The notes under the pieces: model-generated
Databases searched by the model: none
Seen by the model: only the letters and a program-made list of their open reading frames with translations
Told to the model about the DNA's origin: nothing
Source: Cinnamomum chago
Taxonomy: Eukaryota; Streptophyta; Magnoliopsida; Laurales; Lauraceae
Direction: 5' to 3'
Assembly: GCA_038049695.1 (NCBI GenBank)
Contig: CP142457.1
Span: 58,276,501-58,340,500 of the forward strand
DNA length: 64,000 nt
In this document: one piece after another, positions 1 through 11,900 of the stretch
Layout of the letters: the number at the start of each line of letters is the position of its first letter
Position numbering within the stretch: the stretch's first letter is position 1
Translations under genes and position numbers: made by a program

Positions 1-292
1 AAGGCCTACAACCCATCTTGCCATAATCAATCAATGTCATATTTAACGATCACAACAGTTACCTCCACCGTGTAATCTCTGGGAAATGTCACATCATCTA
101 TGATCTCGGTAAATAAAATAAATTGATGGTGGGAATTGCGCTGGACCGTTTGTTGGAAAGCCACAAGTGGACCATGGAATTACAGTTGCATGATGTTTCT
201 ATGTGTAAGGTGATGTTCATTGATCGTCCTTTTCCCCTTCATATGTTTGTTGTTACCGATGGTATTTGAGGCCCCCCTGGATTTAAAAATAA

Positions 293-293
<1 letters not shown>

Positions 294-327
<34 letters not shown>
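294..327. repeat. (GA)n microsatellite
   Basis: Uninterrupted GA dinucleotides, about 16 units, lie roughly 300 bp upstream of the HIPP start codon. Such tracts are common in plant promoters and can bind GAGA-type factors, but no function can be shown here. Confidence 0.9.
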
Positions 328-333
<6 letters not shown>

Positions 334-510
334 TCAACATAGGCAGTGACATCGATTGGTGGGGTCGAAGAAGACGACGAGGCGCATAGTGTCAAAAAGC
401 AGCCACTGCCATCTCCTTCTTGTATCATCCCATCCCATGCCCACCGTTCCTTCTCCAAAAACTCTTACCTTACACCCCATTTCCTTGACTCTCTTATCTC
501 CCCTTGTTTT

Positions 511-628
511 TATTTAAATCCATCAACCTTTCCATCATTTGCTCTCTCAAACTCCCACTTTTTCATCTTCTTCTTCTTCTTCTTCAAAATCTCTCTCTCT
601 CTTGTTTCTCTCTCAAGTTTTAGAAGAA
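511..628 (+). promoter_or_regulatory. Putative core promoter and CT-rich leader of the HIPP gene
   Basis: A TATA-like TATTTAAA lies at 511-518. It is followed by a long pyrimidine-rich stretch with CTT and CTCTCT runs up to the ATG at 629. This is the usual plant TATA plus CT-rich leader layout. The start of transcription is inferred, not seen. Confidence 0.4.
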
Positions 629-1490
629 ATGAAGGTAAGAGAGATTGTTTTGTTGGCATTAAGTTTTTGATGGATGTTGTCTTTGTTTTGTTGGCATTAA
701 GTTTTTGATGGATGTTGTCTTTCTTTCTCTTCGTAGGCATATCCCAGAAGCATGATTTTTGTTGGGTTTTTTTTTTTTTTTTCCATACTCGTGATTTTGG
801 TTTTTTAGATCCCAATCTCACTGAGTTCCTTTTTTTTTTCTTTTGGGTTCTTTTTAGTGTTTATTTGCTATTGGGTTCCTTTTCCTATTTTTCTCATGAT
901 GGTCATATGATGTCTGACTCTTGTTGGGTTATTGCAGAAGGTGGTGCTGAAATTAGATTTAAACGATGACAAAGGTAAGCAGAAGGCTATGAAGGCAGTC
1001 TCCAGTGTTACAGGTATCCTTTATTCGGAATTAAGATTTAGCTCTTCAAGTATGGTTTTTTTCTTCTTTTTTTGGGGGGGAAAGATTGGTTTTTTATTAT
1101 TGGTTTCATGATTTTGCAGGGATTGATTCGATTGCCGTGGACATGAAGGAGAAGAAACTAACAGTAATTGGAGATGTGGATCCTGTTAACATCGCGGGCA
1201 AACTGCGCAAACTCTGGCGGGCGGAAATCGTCTCGGTCGGACCTGCCAAGGAACCCAAGAAAGAGGAGGAGAAGAAGAAGGAAGAACCCAAGAAAGAAGA
1301 AGAGAAGAAGGAGGAGCCCAAGAAGGAAGAACCCAAGAAGGAGGAGGAGAAGAAGAAGGAAGAATCCAAGAAAGAGCCTGATCCGGTCGCCGAACTTGTT
1401 AAGGCCTACAGGGCTTACAATCCCCACCTCACAACACATTACTACGTCCAGAGTGCAGAGGAAAATCCAAACGCCTGTGTAATATGCTAA
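629..1490 (+). CDS. Heavy-metal-associated isoprenylated plant protein (HIPP-like), 3 exons
   Basis: Exons are 629-634, 938-1013 and 1120-1490, joined at GT-AG sites, giving about 150 aa. The protein begins [20 protein letters not shown] and has a beta-alpha-beta HMA fold over residues 1-70. A Lys/Glu-rich repeat region ([11 protein letters not shown] units) follows at about 75-115. The end is CVIC, a CaaX prenylation box, so the mature protein is probably farnesylated and membrane- or nucleus-associated. Family members act in metal handling, stress responses and protein interaction. The first HMA loop has no Cys-x-x-Cys pair, so direct metal binding by the classical site is unlikely; one plant HIPP subgroup is like this. 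The first exon codes for only two residues, which is typical of the subgroup. The charged linker is encoded by a purine-rich repeat that may vary in length. The identification as HIPP is firm; the subgroup is from memory. Confidence 0.9.
645..722 (+). repeat. 38-bp tandem duplication in HIPP intron 1
   Basis: Two nearly perfect copies with a 38-bp period, each containing GTTGGCATTAAGTTTTTGAT, lie just inside intron 1, about 10 bp after the donor site. It looks like a recent local duplication. Confidence 0.9.
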
Positions 1491-1665
1491 ACAGATGAAT
1501 TGGTAAAGAAGGAAAGGTAGTTTACATTATCAGTAAAAATGGTTTCAGAACCTCTTGAAACAGAGATGCTCTCAAGAACAGAGAAACTCCTTGCTCTGTA
1601 CAGTTAGTTGATGGGTGAAGATTCTAATCTATGCTTGCTGTCTGTTCCAGGGAATGTATAGAGTA

Positions 1666-1671
1666 AATAAA
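1666..1671 (+). terminator. Candidate polyadenylation signal of the HIPP gene
   Basis: AATAAA lies about 176 bp after the HIPP stop codon, in T-rich surroundings. The position suits a plant near-upstream element. No transcript evidence is available. Confidence 0.4.
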
Positions 1672-2771
1672 TAGCATCTCATGGATGTATGAGTATTTTT
1701 GTAGGGTCTGTGATATGACCTTAGTAGTATTTAATTCATTTCAGAAAGAACTTCATTTACTTGGCTTTGTTGATGATGATGTAGTTCATGAAATGAAGCC
1801 TTGAAGTTGCAGTAGTTTGGTAGGTAAGGATTGAAATAGATAGTGAGATTTTCTGTTGTCTTCTCTTAAATGCTTCCTTGCAGATCTGCTCCTTAGTGGT
1901 GACTGGTGAGTTAATATGATGTCAATGGTTACATTCATTGGATGATATTTTTCAATTGTACAAGTTATAGCTTAGATAAAATGTTTTGATTTTTTCTTTA
2001 CCTAGAAAAGATAAGCACCCCTGAGCAAATGGAGTTAAATTGTCTCCCTCAGAAAAGGTAAGATGAGATTGGATGGTCCTGAGAAAATTTGGTAGCTGAT
2101 CTGGACATCACATGCTCCAATCAGTCCTCTCTACAGTCCCAATCGAGGTGAGCCTCCCTTGGATTTTCCTTGGATGCCCAACTTGTCCATAATAAAGTTT
2201 TGAAAATTGCCCGAGCTCCATGTAGGACTAATTATGACGTGGTTCTTAGTATGCATTGAAGCATGAGTGTGACTAGGTTTTAGTTGGGTCCTGCCTGACT
2301 ATGACCTGACCTAGTTATCATGGCTCCAAGGAGTGTCCATGGTAGTGTCCTGGTCAAGTTCCAAATAGGATCCACACCTGGATATGATTGGTTGGTTCTG
2401 GGTCAGCCAGTGGGTTTACCTAACTTGGAATGTCTGTGTCGCATGCTGACATCACATAGTTTTTCACAGCAGTTTGTTTTCAGTTAATTATTTTCTTATT
2501 TCATCTTCTGCAGTTTCAGATTTTATTCTTTAGTAAGGTGAATCATTTTCCATAAAAAAAAAAATTTCCAAAAATAAGAAATTGCTCTTTTTTTCTATCT
2601 TTTTGATGACATCAGATAAAATTAGAACGATATAGAGAAGATAGAAAATTGTTCTTTACCTCTTGGGTCGGAAGCTATTTTGCACCAAAAATTTGGGGAA
2701 AATTTTTCATCAAAAAATGAAAACAAAATTTGTCAATGTGAGACCACTCTCTTGGATATTACAACTCTATT

Positions 2772-3355
2772 TAGGGGTGGCATTGGGCAGAGTTAGGTTG
2801 TGTTGACCTTTGAAGATAAGGTGCTTGTGCACAATCCAAATCCGTCCCGTTTCTCAATCTAAAGTTTAAAATGTCAAATCCAATATGATTCAACCTCATA
2901 CAGTCATTACCCATTTGAATGTAGCAGACACAATTGAAGCTCGAGAATTGATGTTTATTCGGATCATAGGTCCTGGTAGTCAATGATATGCTCATATTGG
3001 TGACATTATTGTTGATGTAATCAAAGAAGTAGTTCTCCAAAGATCAGAAGTGATCAGACCTGTAATTATTCATACATGTAAAGAACTCAAATATGACATC
3101 TGAGAATGCAACAGTTGTCACTGATCTAGAAGGAAATCTAGGTTTGGGTTTGGATAGGGTGTGTGAGCTAAATTGCAAAAACAGCATCGGGTTGGGTCCG
3201 GGTTGGGATGTCAATTTGTGTATCATATATAGACCCAACCCAAATATGACCCAATTTTATGAATTGAATTAAAAAGTGTCTAACCTAATTAACTCATAAC
3301 TGCCAAGTTGGATTTTGTTAGCGTTGGCTCATTAAGTCAGGAACTGCTACCCCTG
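2772..3355. mobile_element. Possible hAT-type non-autonomous element (GGGTTGGG-rich)
   Basis: The left end reads TAGGGGTGGCATT. The right end, read inverted, is CAGGGGTAGCAGTT. These are short inverted termini of hAT style. The interior near the right end is filled with GGGTTGGGTCCGGGTTGGG and its complement, resembling subterminal transposase-binding motifs. The 8-bp flanks agree only partly, so the insertion is old or the ends are misplaced. Confidence 0.4.
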
Positions 3356-4204
3356 TCCACATTCTATGGCCAAATGTCACCACTATTTTTTTTTTCTTTT
3401 GAAAGGTAAACTACTCACGCATTCACACAAATCCCTCACCATCAGTGCGACATCAATTTATGACTGCCAGAGTTGGCTACCAGTGGATTGGCTTTGACAA
3501 ATGAGGGCTGCTGCAACATACTGGTTATATAACCTTATGATTTACAATGGTCACAAGCCTGTTACATGGGATTACATGGAGATTGAAACTGATGCGGGTT
3601 ACCAAAAATCTTGGCCTGTGGTCATAAGAAGTATATTGTTTTTTTATATGCACCGGGTGCAGTAGGAGACTTTGATTGAGATACGGAATTGGGCGCAATA
3701 TGTTGCCCACAAGTCTCACATAAGTGCATGGTGGATGGATAGAAAGGGACGGGTTTTATTTGGTCTTCTCTCACATGTAGATGATGGACCCTCCAAAATA
3801 GACCGACGGCACAATTTGGTTTTTGAAGATTGAATGCAGAGGAGTATGCAATGAGGCTCTGTATTCAATTTTCAGAGCATAGGAATTTTCATCTGGTTGA
3901 TGGATGATCTTTCCGCCATTTCATCAGGTTTGTCATCTTCTGAATGAGGATATCGGTGGGGCCTTCTGAATTCTGATATCAGTATCACACAGTGTGTACC
4001 TTGTTTTTAAGTATCGCTGACTATGTTTGGCGCCTAACTTAATATTCAAGCTTGGGTAGGGGCTGCTATCATACCATTCAGGCTTGGGACGGGGGCCAAA
4101 CCATTGAGTAAACACATGGAATCATACTTTGTCTCTGGGAAAGGTCCAATGGGGCTTGGATTTGGTTCATTCCATATCCCTCAATTCAATTTGAGGTACT
4201 AGTA

Positions 4205-4228
4205 GTTTTTTGTGTATGTATGTATGTG

Positions 4229-4261
<33 letters not shown>
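4205..4261. repeat. Compound (GTAT)n(TG)n(TA)n microsatellite
   Basis: TGTATG units run into TGTGTG and then into about 11 TA units. It is low-complexity sequence without coding potential. Confidence 0.85.
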
Positions 4262-4987
4262 TAAAATGCCAACAACCAGGGCCCTTTGTTTTTTAATGGA
4301 ATTAAGTACATAACTAGGCCCTCTGTTTTTTAATGGAATTAAGTACATAGGGACTTATTTTAAGGTAAAATCGGTTCTAACAAAGGATTGATAAAGAGGT
4401 AAAGAGGTGAGACTGATGGTTAAGGTGGAGATGCGGATGGAAATCTGACTTTCAAGAATTTGGTGATCATTAGGTATTCATTTTTAATCTTTCCTTAATT
4501 CACTTTTCACTAAAAGGGAAAAATTATATGATAGTCATTTAATCTTCTCACTTTGTTGCTTCAGCTTTAGCCATTTTTAGAAATAAATTTCTTAAAACTT
4601 CTAGGAATTTTATTCTATGAAACAAAAGGTCCCTCTTATTGTAACAATGTATAAGAATCTCGTGGAGATCATAATTTGTTTAAAAAATCTGATTGGGGCC
4701 CTAGTCCAGGCTCGATAAGGAGTGAAGGATCCAATCTTGGCTCAGGGACTGAGACATATCTTTGATTCTAGTTCTCGGCTTCTCGCCCACACACTATAAC
4801 AAATATAAGAGGACTGAACCCGCCCATCAAAGCCCAAGTCTGGTCAATACATGAGTCAAGATAGGTCTCAGCCTGCTGAAGGCCCATTTTCAGTCAAGTA
4901 GCCCTCTTTATGCCATTCAAATAAACAACTAAATGCATATATCATTAGGAGAATTTTCTCCTCCACACGCACTACTGCAAGATTGCT

Positions 4988-5361
4988 AGGGATGTACTGT
5001 AAGTGGGTCGATTCCGTTGCGGTGGACCCAAATCCGGAACCATGGTGGACTCAAATCCGGAACCGTTAATGAGAAGATGGAACCAAAACCGAAACCGTAT
5101 ATGGGACAGGTCTAGGTACATAATGATATGGCGAAAAAACTAGTTTTTAAGAAAGAATCTCGAAAATTTAGGTAATATATTGGGTCCATGGGTCCAATCC
5201 AAGGTGGAACCAGATCTGGACCCGTTTAGGCCGCGGGTCCAAAAAAGGACTTGGACCCATACCCAATTACTTATTGGGGCTTAAATAGGGATCCAAATCT
5301 GGTTTTTAACAAGTCAGAACCTCTAAGTAATCGGAGAATTGAGGACCCAATTACATCCCCA
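4988..5361. mobile_element. Possible degraded hAT-type MITE
   Basis: The left end TAGGGATGTACTG pairs roughly with the inverted right end TTGGGGATGTAATTGGGTCC. The interior is dense in GGACCCAAATCCGGAAC-like words on both strands. No convincing target duplication is visible, so this is a tentative call by resemblance to the better-bounded hAT-like elements in this window. Confidence 0.3.
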
Positions 5362-7450
5362 ATTAGAACGCACATTCAGACTGAAACTGGGGAATCATTG
5401 TGATCAACCCAACTTCTTTCTAATTTTATTCCAATTCAAGTCATATTAACTCATCTCATTGTGATCAACCCAACTTTGCACACCACTGTTATTTGACTGA
5501 AACTGGGGAAAGCATCTATAGATATCACCTACCCTAGCCTGGTCTAACTGCATTTAGTAGGCACAACCCTTTCATTGGGCTTCAATCAGCCCAGGTAGGG
5601 CCCTGATTTGGTTTCATTTAAGCAGAAGGGGAGCATTTGGGACCACGATCCAGATCCAGGTCCATGTTTAGGTTCTGAGACGCTTGACAAACCGGACCCA
5701 TCCTAAGTTCTTGAACCTGATGGACTCTAATGAGGCCAATTTGTTTTTAATATGCATATATTATATAAATACCACGTATTTAGAAATAAAATAATATTAG
5801 CATATATAACATATATAAATACATACAAATATAAAGTTTTTTCTTTTTGTGATTTTCTTGGATATCTTTTCTTTTTTTTTAATGAATCTGAACTCACTTG
5901 AAAAAGCCCAAATCTGGGTCTGAATATACTGATGTGCAAAATTCCAGTATCTGAGGCCCAAGCTTGAGCCCAAGCCAGAGCTATACATGCTCAGCCCTAT
6001 CCATGTGGGTTGTGACATGCAGGCTTAGATTGACTTAGCAGCCCAAGTTGAATGCCTTTGTGTACATGCGAGTAGGGATAGCAAAACTTGATCCAGCCAG
6101 CATCCAACCCTGTAATTCAACCCACATCCAACTTGCAGCCTACATGGGTTGGAGTGGGTCAAGAAATCCTGACCAGCACAGGTTGAATGGAGTTTGACCC
6201 CTCAAACAAGGGTTGGATGTAGGTTGGATCTCAACCTTTAAACCTTCCCTCGCACCCTAACTGTTTTCCACTAAAAGTCTCAAATGTTATTTGACCAGCA
6301 AAACTGACCTATATCTGACCAATAGCTTATGTGAGTCAGATGTATTTCGTGAAATCTCGACCTGCACTATGCAGATTTGAATTAGGTTCAAATACAAGTC
6401 AGGCCTCGTCCCCACTAATCCTCCCTTTTGATTTGACCCGTTTGCACCCAATCCAACCTGTTTGCCATTCATTAGGGAATCATCAGGCATGTGATGAATC
6501 ATACTAAACGCTGTAACCATGTAAGTTGATTCAGGTTATAGTGGACCATTTTGTAAACAGTATAAATCCATTCATCTCCGTAAATAACTCTGTGAACTAA
6601 GTAATAGTTAAAATAAATTCCTGCATTTGTTTAAATAATCAAAGAAACTGTTAGGTCCTGGTACAACCCTCATATGCACCCGTGGTGGAGCGTTACTCGA
6701 ATGCCTCCTTAACACGACCAACAAACCATAAAACCATTGTTGCGTAATTACCCATCACCAATTAATTTTGGGATAACTGGTACATAGCTCAGTGAGATCT
6801 GATATTATACATAAACTCTTTTGACTGCCAGTTGGACTCCAGTCGTGCCCATTGTTTTTATTTTTCCTACAAACCGAACTCAAAGTGACTGGGTAATTAG
6901 ACTATGACAAACCAATCCAAACTGAACCTAACATATGGAGTAAGGGTTCGACTTTACCCTCGTGATTTTTGGTTTGGGATCGGCTTGTACCCATTGAGAT
7001 TCTTTTATAATACAAGGACAACATTGACCAGCAATAAAGGGGAGTTTTGAACTCAGCATCATGAATGAAGGAAGCTTTGCTTGCTTGTACTTAAATGATT
7101 GTAAGATGTTACTTGCAAGAAAATAAAGGGATAGCCCAGTAGTTGGAAGTCTCTTGTTTGATTTATGGTTCCTCTCCCTTGCAGTGCCATAAAAAAATAA
7201 GAAAAAAGAGGTTATTTACAAATTAATGGGAAAACAAAAAAGTTCTTGGGCTGAGTAAAAGAGAAACCCCCAATGATTCAAAAAGCTTCCTCCCTGTAGG
7301 ACCTGTAAAACTTACATGAAAACTGCTAACTTTTAGCAATGGGAAACAAATTCCTTTTCAAGAAAACCATTGAGAAGTAACACTGTATGTATATATAGGG
7401 AGATGCTCCTATGAGATATATCTCTCACCTTATATGAGAGATATGAGTAA

Positions 7451-7482
<32 letters not shown>

Positions 7483-7653
7483 GAGAGAGAATATTCATGT
7501 GCATCCATCCCTCACTATAGGATGAACGACACTTCCATAATTAAAAATTTTCATGTGCAAAAAGAGGAAAAGTATTATTTTGTAATATGCATAAAAGGAA
7601 TATACATGTACAAAAAGGAATATATATATATATATATATATTGGAGGTGTATG

Positions 7654-7687
<34 letters not shown>

Positions 7688-8045
7688 GGGTCAGCTCTCC
7701 TAAACTCAAGTTTAGGATAAGATAAGTTCAAGTGTGTGGTGGGACCCACATGGGGATATGGGGGATTTCAAGAACTCCCTAAGATCTTCCGCTCTACAAA
7801 AAAATCAACCTTAAATGTGATTACTATCATCTCCATATAGGCCCAAAAGTTTAACGGTCAACGGTCCATTTGGATTGATACATAGTCGATCCAACGGTCT
7901 AGTAAATTCGGATCTGACCGAAAGTTGGTGGACATATGAAATTTAGGGAAGTCATGTGTTTGGTCCCTTTGAATAGACCAAAGGTGGGCCCCACAAGCAT
8001 GAGCTTACGAAATTTTTTCTAAACTCGAGCTAAGGAGAGCCTTAC
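7688..8045 (+). mobile_element. MITE family A, copy 1
   Basis: A roughly 358-bp element flanked on both sides by TA repeats. Its ends match in inverted orientation (GCTCTCCTAAACTCAAGTTT against GGCTCTCCTTAGCTCGAG). Two more copies exist in the window, at 8082-8455 (inverted) and about 42065-42440. No coding capacity. The TA-rich target suggests a TA-inserting family, but the microsatellite hides the true target duplication. Confidence 0.75.
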
Positions 8046-8047
8046 TA

Positions 8048-8081
<34 letters not shown>

Positions 8082-8082
<1 letters not shown>

Positions 8083-8455
8083 CAAGGCTCTCCTAAGCTC
8101 AAGTTTAGGATAAAATCTCGTAAACTCATGCTTGTGAGGCCCACCTTTGGTCCATCCAAATAGACCAAACACATGACCCCTCTAAATTACACATGTCCAC
8201 CAACTTGTAGTCAAATCCGAATTTATTGGACCATTGGATCGACTATATATCAATCTGAATGGACTATTGACCATTAAACTTTTGAATTATATGGAGATGA
8301 TAGAAATTACGATTGGGCCTGATTTTTTATAGAGGGGAAGATCCTAGGGAGTCCTTGAAATCCCTCTCACCCTCATCCCCACGTGAATCCCTAGGTGGGC
8401 CCTACCACACACTTGAGCTTACTTTATTCTAAGATTGAGTTTAGGAGAGCCTTGC
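8082..8455 (-). mobile_element. MITE family A, copy 2 (inverted)
   Basis: The element has near-perfect terminal inverted repeats, with GCAAGGCTCTCCTAA at both ends, and is the reverse complement of copy 1 over almost its whole length of about 374 bp. It sits between GA and TA repeats, only about 40 bp from copy 1, so the pair could form a long hairpin if transcribed. Confidence 0.8.
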
Positions 8456-8477
8456 ATATATATATATATATATATAT

Positions 8478-8630
8478 GGGGTATTCAAGTGAGGGATTTC
8501 CTCACCATGTATAGTGAGGGACTCTCTTTTTTGGAAGGTTTCAAGTACAAAAGGGTGTACTCCCTTCAAGTATAAATTGAGGAGTCTCTCACCACACATG
8601 GTGAGGGAATCCCTCACTTGAATATTTCTC
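8478..8630. mobile_element. Short hairpin MITE, family B
   Basis: A 153-bp element whose left end GGGGTATTCAAGTGAGGGAT matches the inverted right end (GAAATATTCAAGTGAGGGAT). TA microsatellites flank both sides. Its termini resemble those of the larger element at 49413-49793. Confidence 0.7.
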
Positions 8631-8656
8631 ATCTATATATATATATATATATATAT

Positions 8657-8893
8657 TGGAGGTGCTCCTATGAAAGATATCTCTCATCTTATATTAGAAA
8701 TAGAGATGAGTGCCTCACATTTAAGTTGTTGGTATTGGATATGGATGTTAGATAAAGCTTTCCCTCTTTGCACATGAACAGTCTTTTTCTGCATATTACC
8801 ATATATGACTTTTCATCTTTTGCATATGAATATTTCAAATTATATAAGTGTCTCTCACTCTACAGTGAGGGATGAATGTACATAAATGTCCCC
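8657..8893. mobile_element. MITE-like relic related to 7400-7620
   Basis: It begins GGAGGTGCTCCTATGAAAGA, which matches 7400 onward in the same orientation. Its right half is the reverse complement of 7486-7610 (TTCATGTGCAAAAAGAGG against CCTCTTTGCACATGAAC). It appears to be a rearranged member of the TA-targeting families, bounded by TA tracts. Confidence 0.5.
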
Positions 8894-8912
8894 TATATAT
8901 ATATATATATAT

Positions 8913-11900
8913 TTATATGGTGAGGTAAGGATCACATAAATAACCCACCTCATATAATATCCATCCATGTGCACTTGGCAAATGCACGCGGAAAAAAGCA
9001 AGAAGACGGGATTCGGCAAGAGGCTGTCAGCCAGATAGCTGTTTAGATTCGGTCTCGACCGAGCCACCCGATACGAAGGTGCGTCCAAGTTCCACATACA
9101 GTCACAGAGAAGAAGTCCGTCCCATTTCCCAACTTAACCACACTCGTTCCTACCATTGGAAGGATTCCCGCTCAATCCAACTTTTTAGCTTTTCATTTCT
9201 ATTATAAGAGCACAGACATAGTACACATCGTTCTCCCATCATTATTAATTTCCTCTGCCTAGTGTATACAGGGCCATCTTCTGCATTTGTGTACTGACTT
9301 GTAATGAACAAGACAAAATTCATATTATACGACACACTCATGCAAAGGCCAGTAGTACACATGCATATAATCACCATTATTTTTATAAACAATGGAGATA
9401 GTTTGCAGATGTACAGCAGTTTGTAGTTTTCAGTAGCAAATGCAGACCTATCAACGAATGGCCACACGTAAAATGGGAGGATGGAGAGAGAGAGAGAGAG
9501 AGTGCAAGGATGGAATTGAAATTATAGTGGAAAGGAAGTGGTTTTGCTTTGAATGTTACATAGGCCAGTTTGTTTGCATGCAATAAATACATAGGAATTC
9601 TTATGTTATGTGTGTTAAAAATGAAGATCCATGGTGAATATCCAAAATGCTCATCAAATGACTTCCCTTTCAATGAAAAGAAAAGATGCTAATTAAATAA
9701 ATATCCAACATCAGCGTAGTAGTTTAAGTCCAAAGTTAAGGTCTCGTGATCTCATTGCTCCTTCACCCCTCACCTCATGCCTTCGTTTTGACTCTTTAAT
9801 AACCTTTCGGTGGAGCTCATTTGACTTTGAGCTTTTATATATTTAATTTTTATGTATTCCAATGCAAATAAATAGATTCTTATTAGAGCCGTTATTTAAT
9901 TTAGATCCAAACTTAATTCAGGTATGTGAGGCTCTAGCTTGAGCTTGCCCAAATTTAACTCAAGCTTCAAATTCCAAGGTTGAACCCATGCCCAAGCCTG
10001 CTTGAACAAGCCCAACCGAATATTAAATTTCCTTCACTAACGAGATGCCTGCCAAAACCTTGAGCCCAAGAAGCATAAATACTTTTCCGTAGTAATCCTT
10101 GGTGGAGCCCACTCCACAACACTCCCCTTAAGTAGAACCCGGTTGGCACACTTTTGGCAGCACTCAGCACCAAGTCATTTTGGGTGGAATTTGGTGGGCT
10201 TTCATACCATATTAAGTTAATTTCATTCACTAACGAATCCTACTAAAATCTCAAGGCATCAATAAAGATAGCATAAATACTTCCCTAGAATTTGGGTGGA
10301 ATGGCTTGGGGGTGGGGTGGAACTAGGAATTTTTCCTTGGTGTGCTCTATTTTAAAAAAGAAGAAGAAAAGAAGTCTTGTGTGGCTCTATGTAAAAAGCC
10401 CATAAGATTTCCCATCACATGGAGTCCAGATCGTGTGAGGCTTTACTTCATGGTGGCCGTAAGTCGATCTATCACGGTCCATCATGTCAGCAGCTTGTCA
10501 TACAAGCGGAGCTGCTACTAAGGGTTGTACACGATGATATAGCGGACTGTGATTCGTCTACCCACAGTCACCATGGGAAAAGCCTAAAATGATCCCAATT
10601 CCATCACATGGGGTTTTTTTCCAAATTTCCAGGATGGGGCCATGCCAACTTGCACTGTTAATGTCCCCAATATTTAAATGCCTAAGGACCAAAATGGGTA
10701 CAATATGGCTCCAATTTCATTTTGGAGCCAGTTGGGCCCATTTATTTCATACCCGAGGGGAGGGACCTAAACTAAACTCTGACTAGCTAAAGCCACTACT
10801 ATTATACTAGTTTAAAATGCACATCTACTTTGTAGTTTTTATTAATTCAATTATTAATTTAATCTTCCCAAATTTGAAAACAAATGGAGAATTCCGAGAG
10901 TCGACCATAATTCCTGGAGAAGTATATTTTTGATATGATGATTATCGTCAGACGTCAGTAGACCTGAGCCATGATATGACCCGTCTTCCTAGGAGAAACT
11001 GACCCAAAACACAGTAGTAACTCCACCCTTCTTTTTTGACCAAAACTACAAAAAGAAACTCTTAGATTACAGAGAGAGAGAGAGAGAGATGTTCATGTAC
11101 TAGCAAACTGGGCCAAGAGAAGAGAATGGAAGTGCCTTATGAGTGAAAGAGGCCGCACACGACTTGCAGATGGGGTGAAAAGGATGAGACAGGCTGCCAT
11201 TTATGAGAGGCCACAGAGCAAGAGATGAACAAAAGAAAAAATAGGAAAGTGAAGATTGTCTACATACGTTTGGTTGCTACAGTGTACGTGTGATTCCATC
11301 ATCTACACCACAGGTGTAGTTGTTGTTACTCAGCTCAAATCCATGTCAATGTGGGGCTGCTGATTAATGATGTATGGTGGGCCACCAACTGGGGCTCTGT
11401 ATTGTTTCAGAACCGCAGCGATTGGCATGCCTTAGCAGTGACATCTACAAATTTCAAATGAGTGATTAAAAATGGATGGGGCCATAGATATTTAATGGTC
11501 TTAGCATTAGAAAATGACTTTTGCAAAATACAACAGTTGGATGGATCTGTTACTTTACTATGTTCGAATCCCCACGAACTGTCTGGCTGTGGTTTATATT
11601 GTGCTGTCCCACCGGATCTTATACCATATATATATTCCTTTCTGGCTGTGGTCAATGTCAATTAGATCCGAGCAATCTGCCCAATTTTACGATGGCCCCA
11701 TTTCGATTGGTGTGGAATTTTTTCTAGCACTAAGGGCACTTTGGTAACATGTGAGAAATCCGTAAGGAATTCACATATTTGAAGATTTATTGTTGTTACA
11801 AATCTAAGAACTCTTGTTGATGATTTGCATAGCCAAGGATTTCATGGTCGGAATCTTTGATATTTACAATTGCAAATAAAAACTGTCGAGGAATCTCCCA

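Larger units (their letters stand above)
1..628. other. Upstream region of the HIPP gene
   Basis: No convincing coding sequence is present. The stretch holds a GA microsatellite and, nearer the gene, a CT-rich leader typical of plant 5' untranslated regions. Short open frames here are low-complexity. Confidence 0.6.
1672..7388. other. Gene-free AT-rich intergenic DNA with old repeats
   Basis: No credible exons are seen on either strand. It contains hAT-like relics rich in GGGTTGGG or GGACCCAA words (separate entries), a TG/TA microsatellite, and other short stretches of the same flavour, for example around 6075-6260, that lack recognisable ends. Confidence 0.6.
7389..8912. repeat. Cluster of TA-microsatellite-embedded MITEs
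   Basis: Several short inverted-repeat elements sit head to tail, separated by TA and GA microsatellites. They include two opposite copies of one family (7688-8045 and 8082-8455), a short hairpin element (8478-8630), and pieces at 7400-7620 and 8657-8893 that are partly reverse complements of each other and share TGAGGGATGAATGT-like ends. The cluster forms a large imperfect palindrome. Confidence 0.7.

Noticed and set aside
1158..1482. Leucine-rich and arginine-rich open frames overlapping HIPP exon 3
   Set aside because: They are reading-frame shadows of the purine-rich Lys/Glu repeat.
5390..5520. Repeated ATTGTGATCAACCCAACTT and GACTGAAACTGGGGAA words
   Set aside because: Short, scattered and scrambled, without element boundaries; probably local rearrangement.
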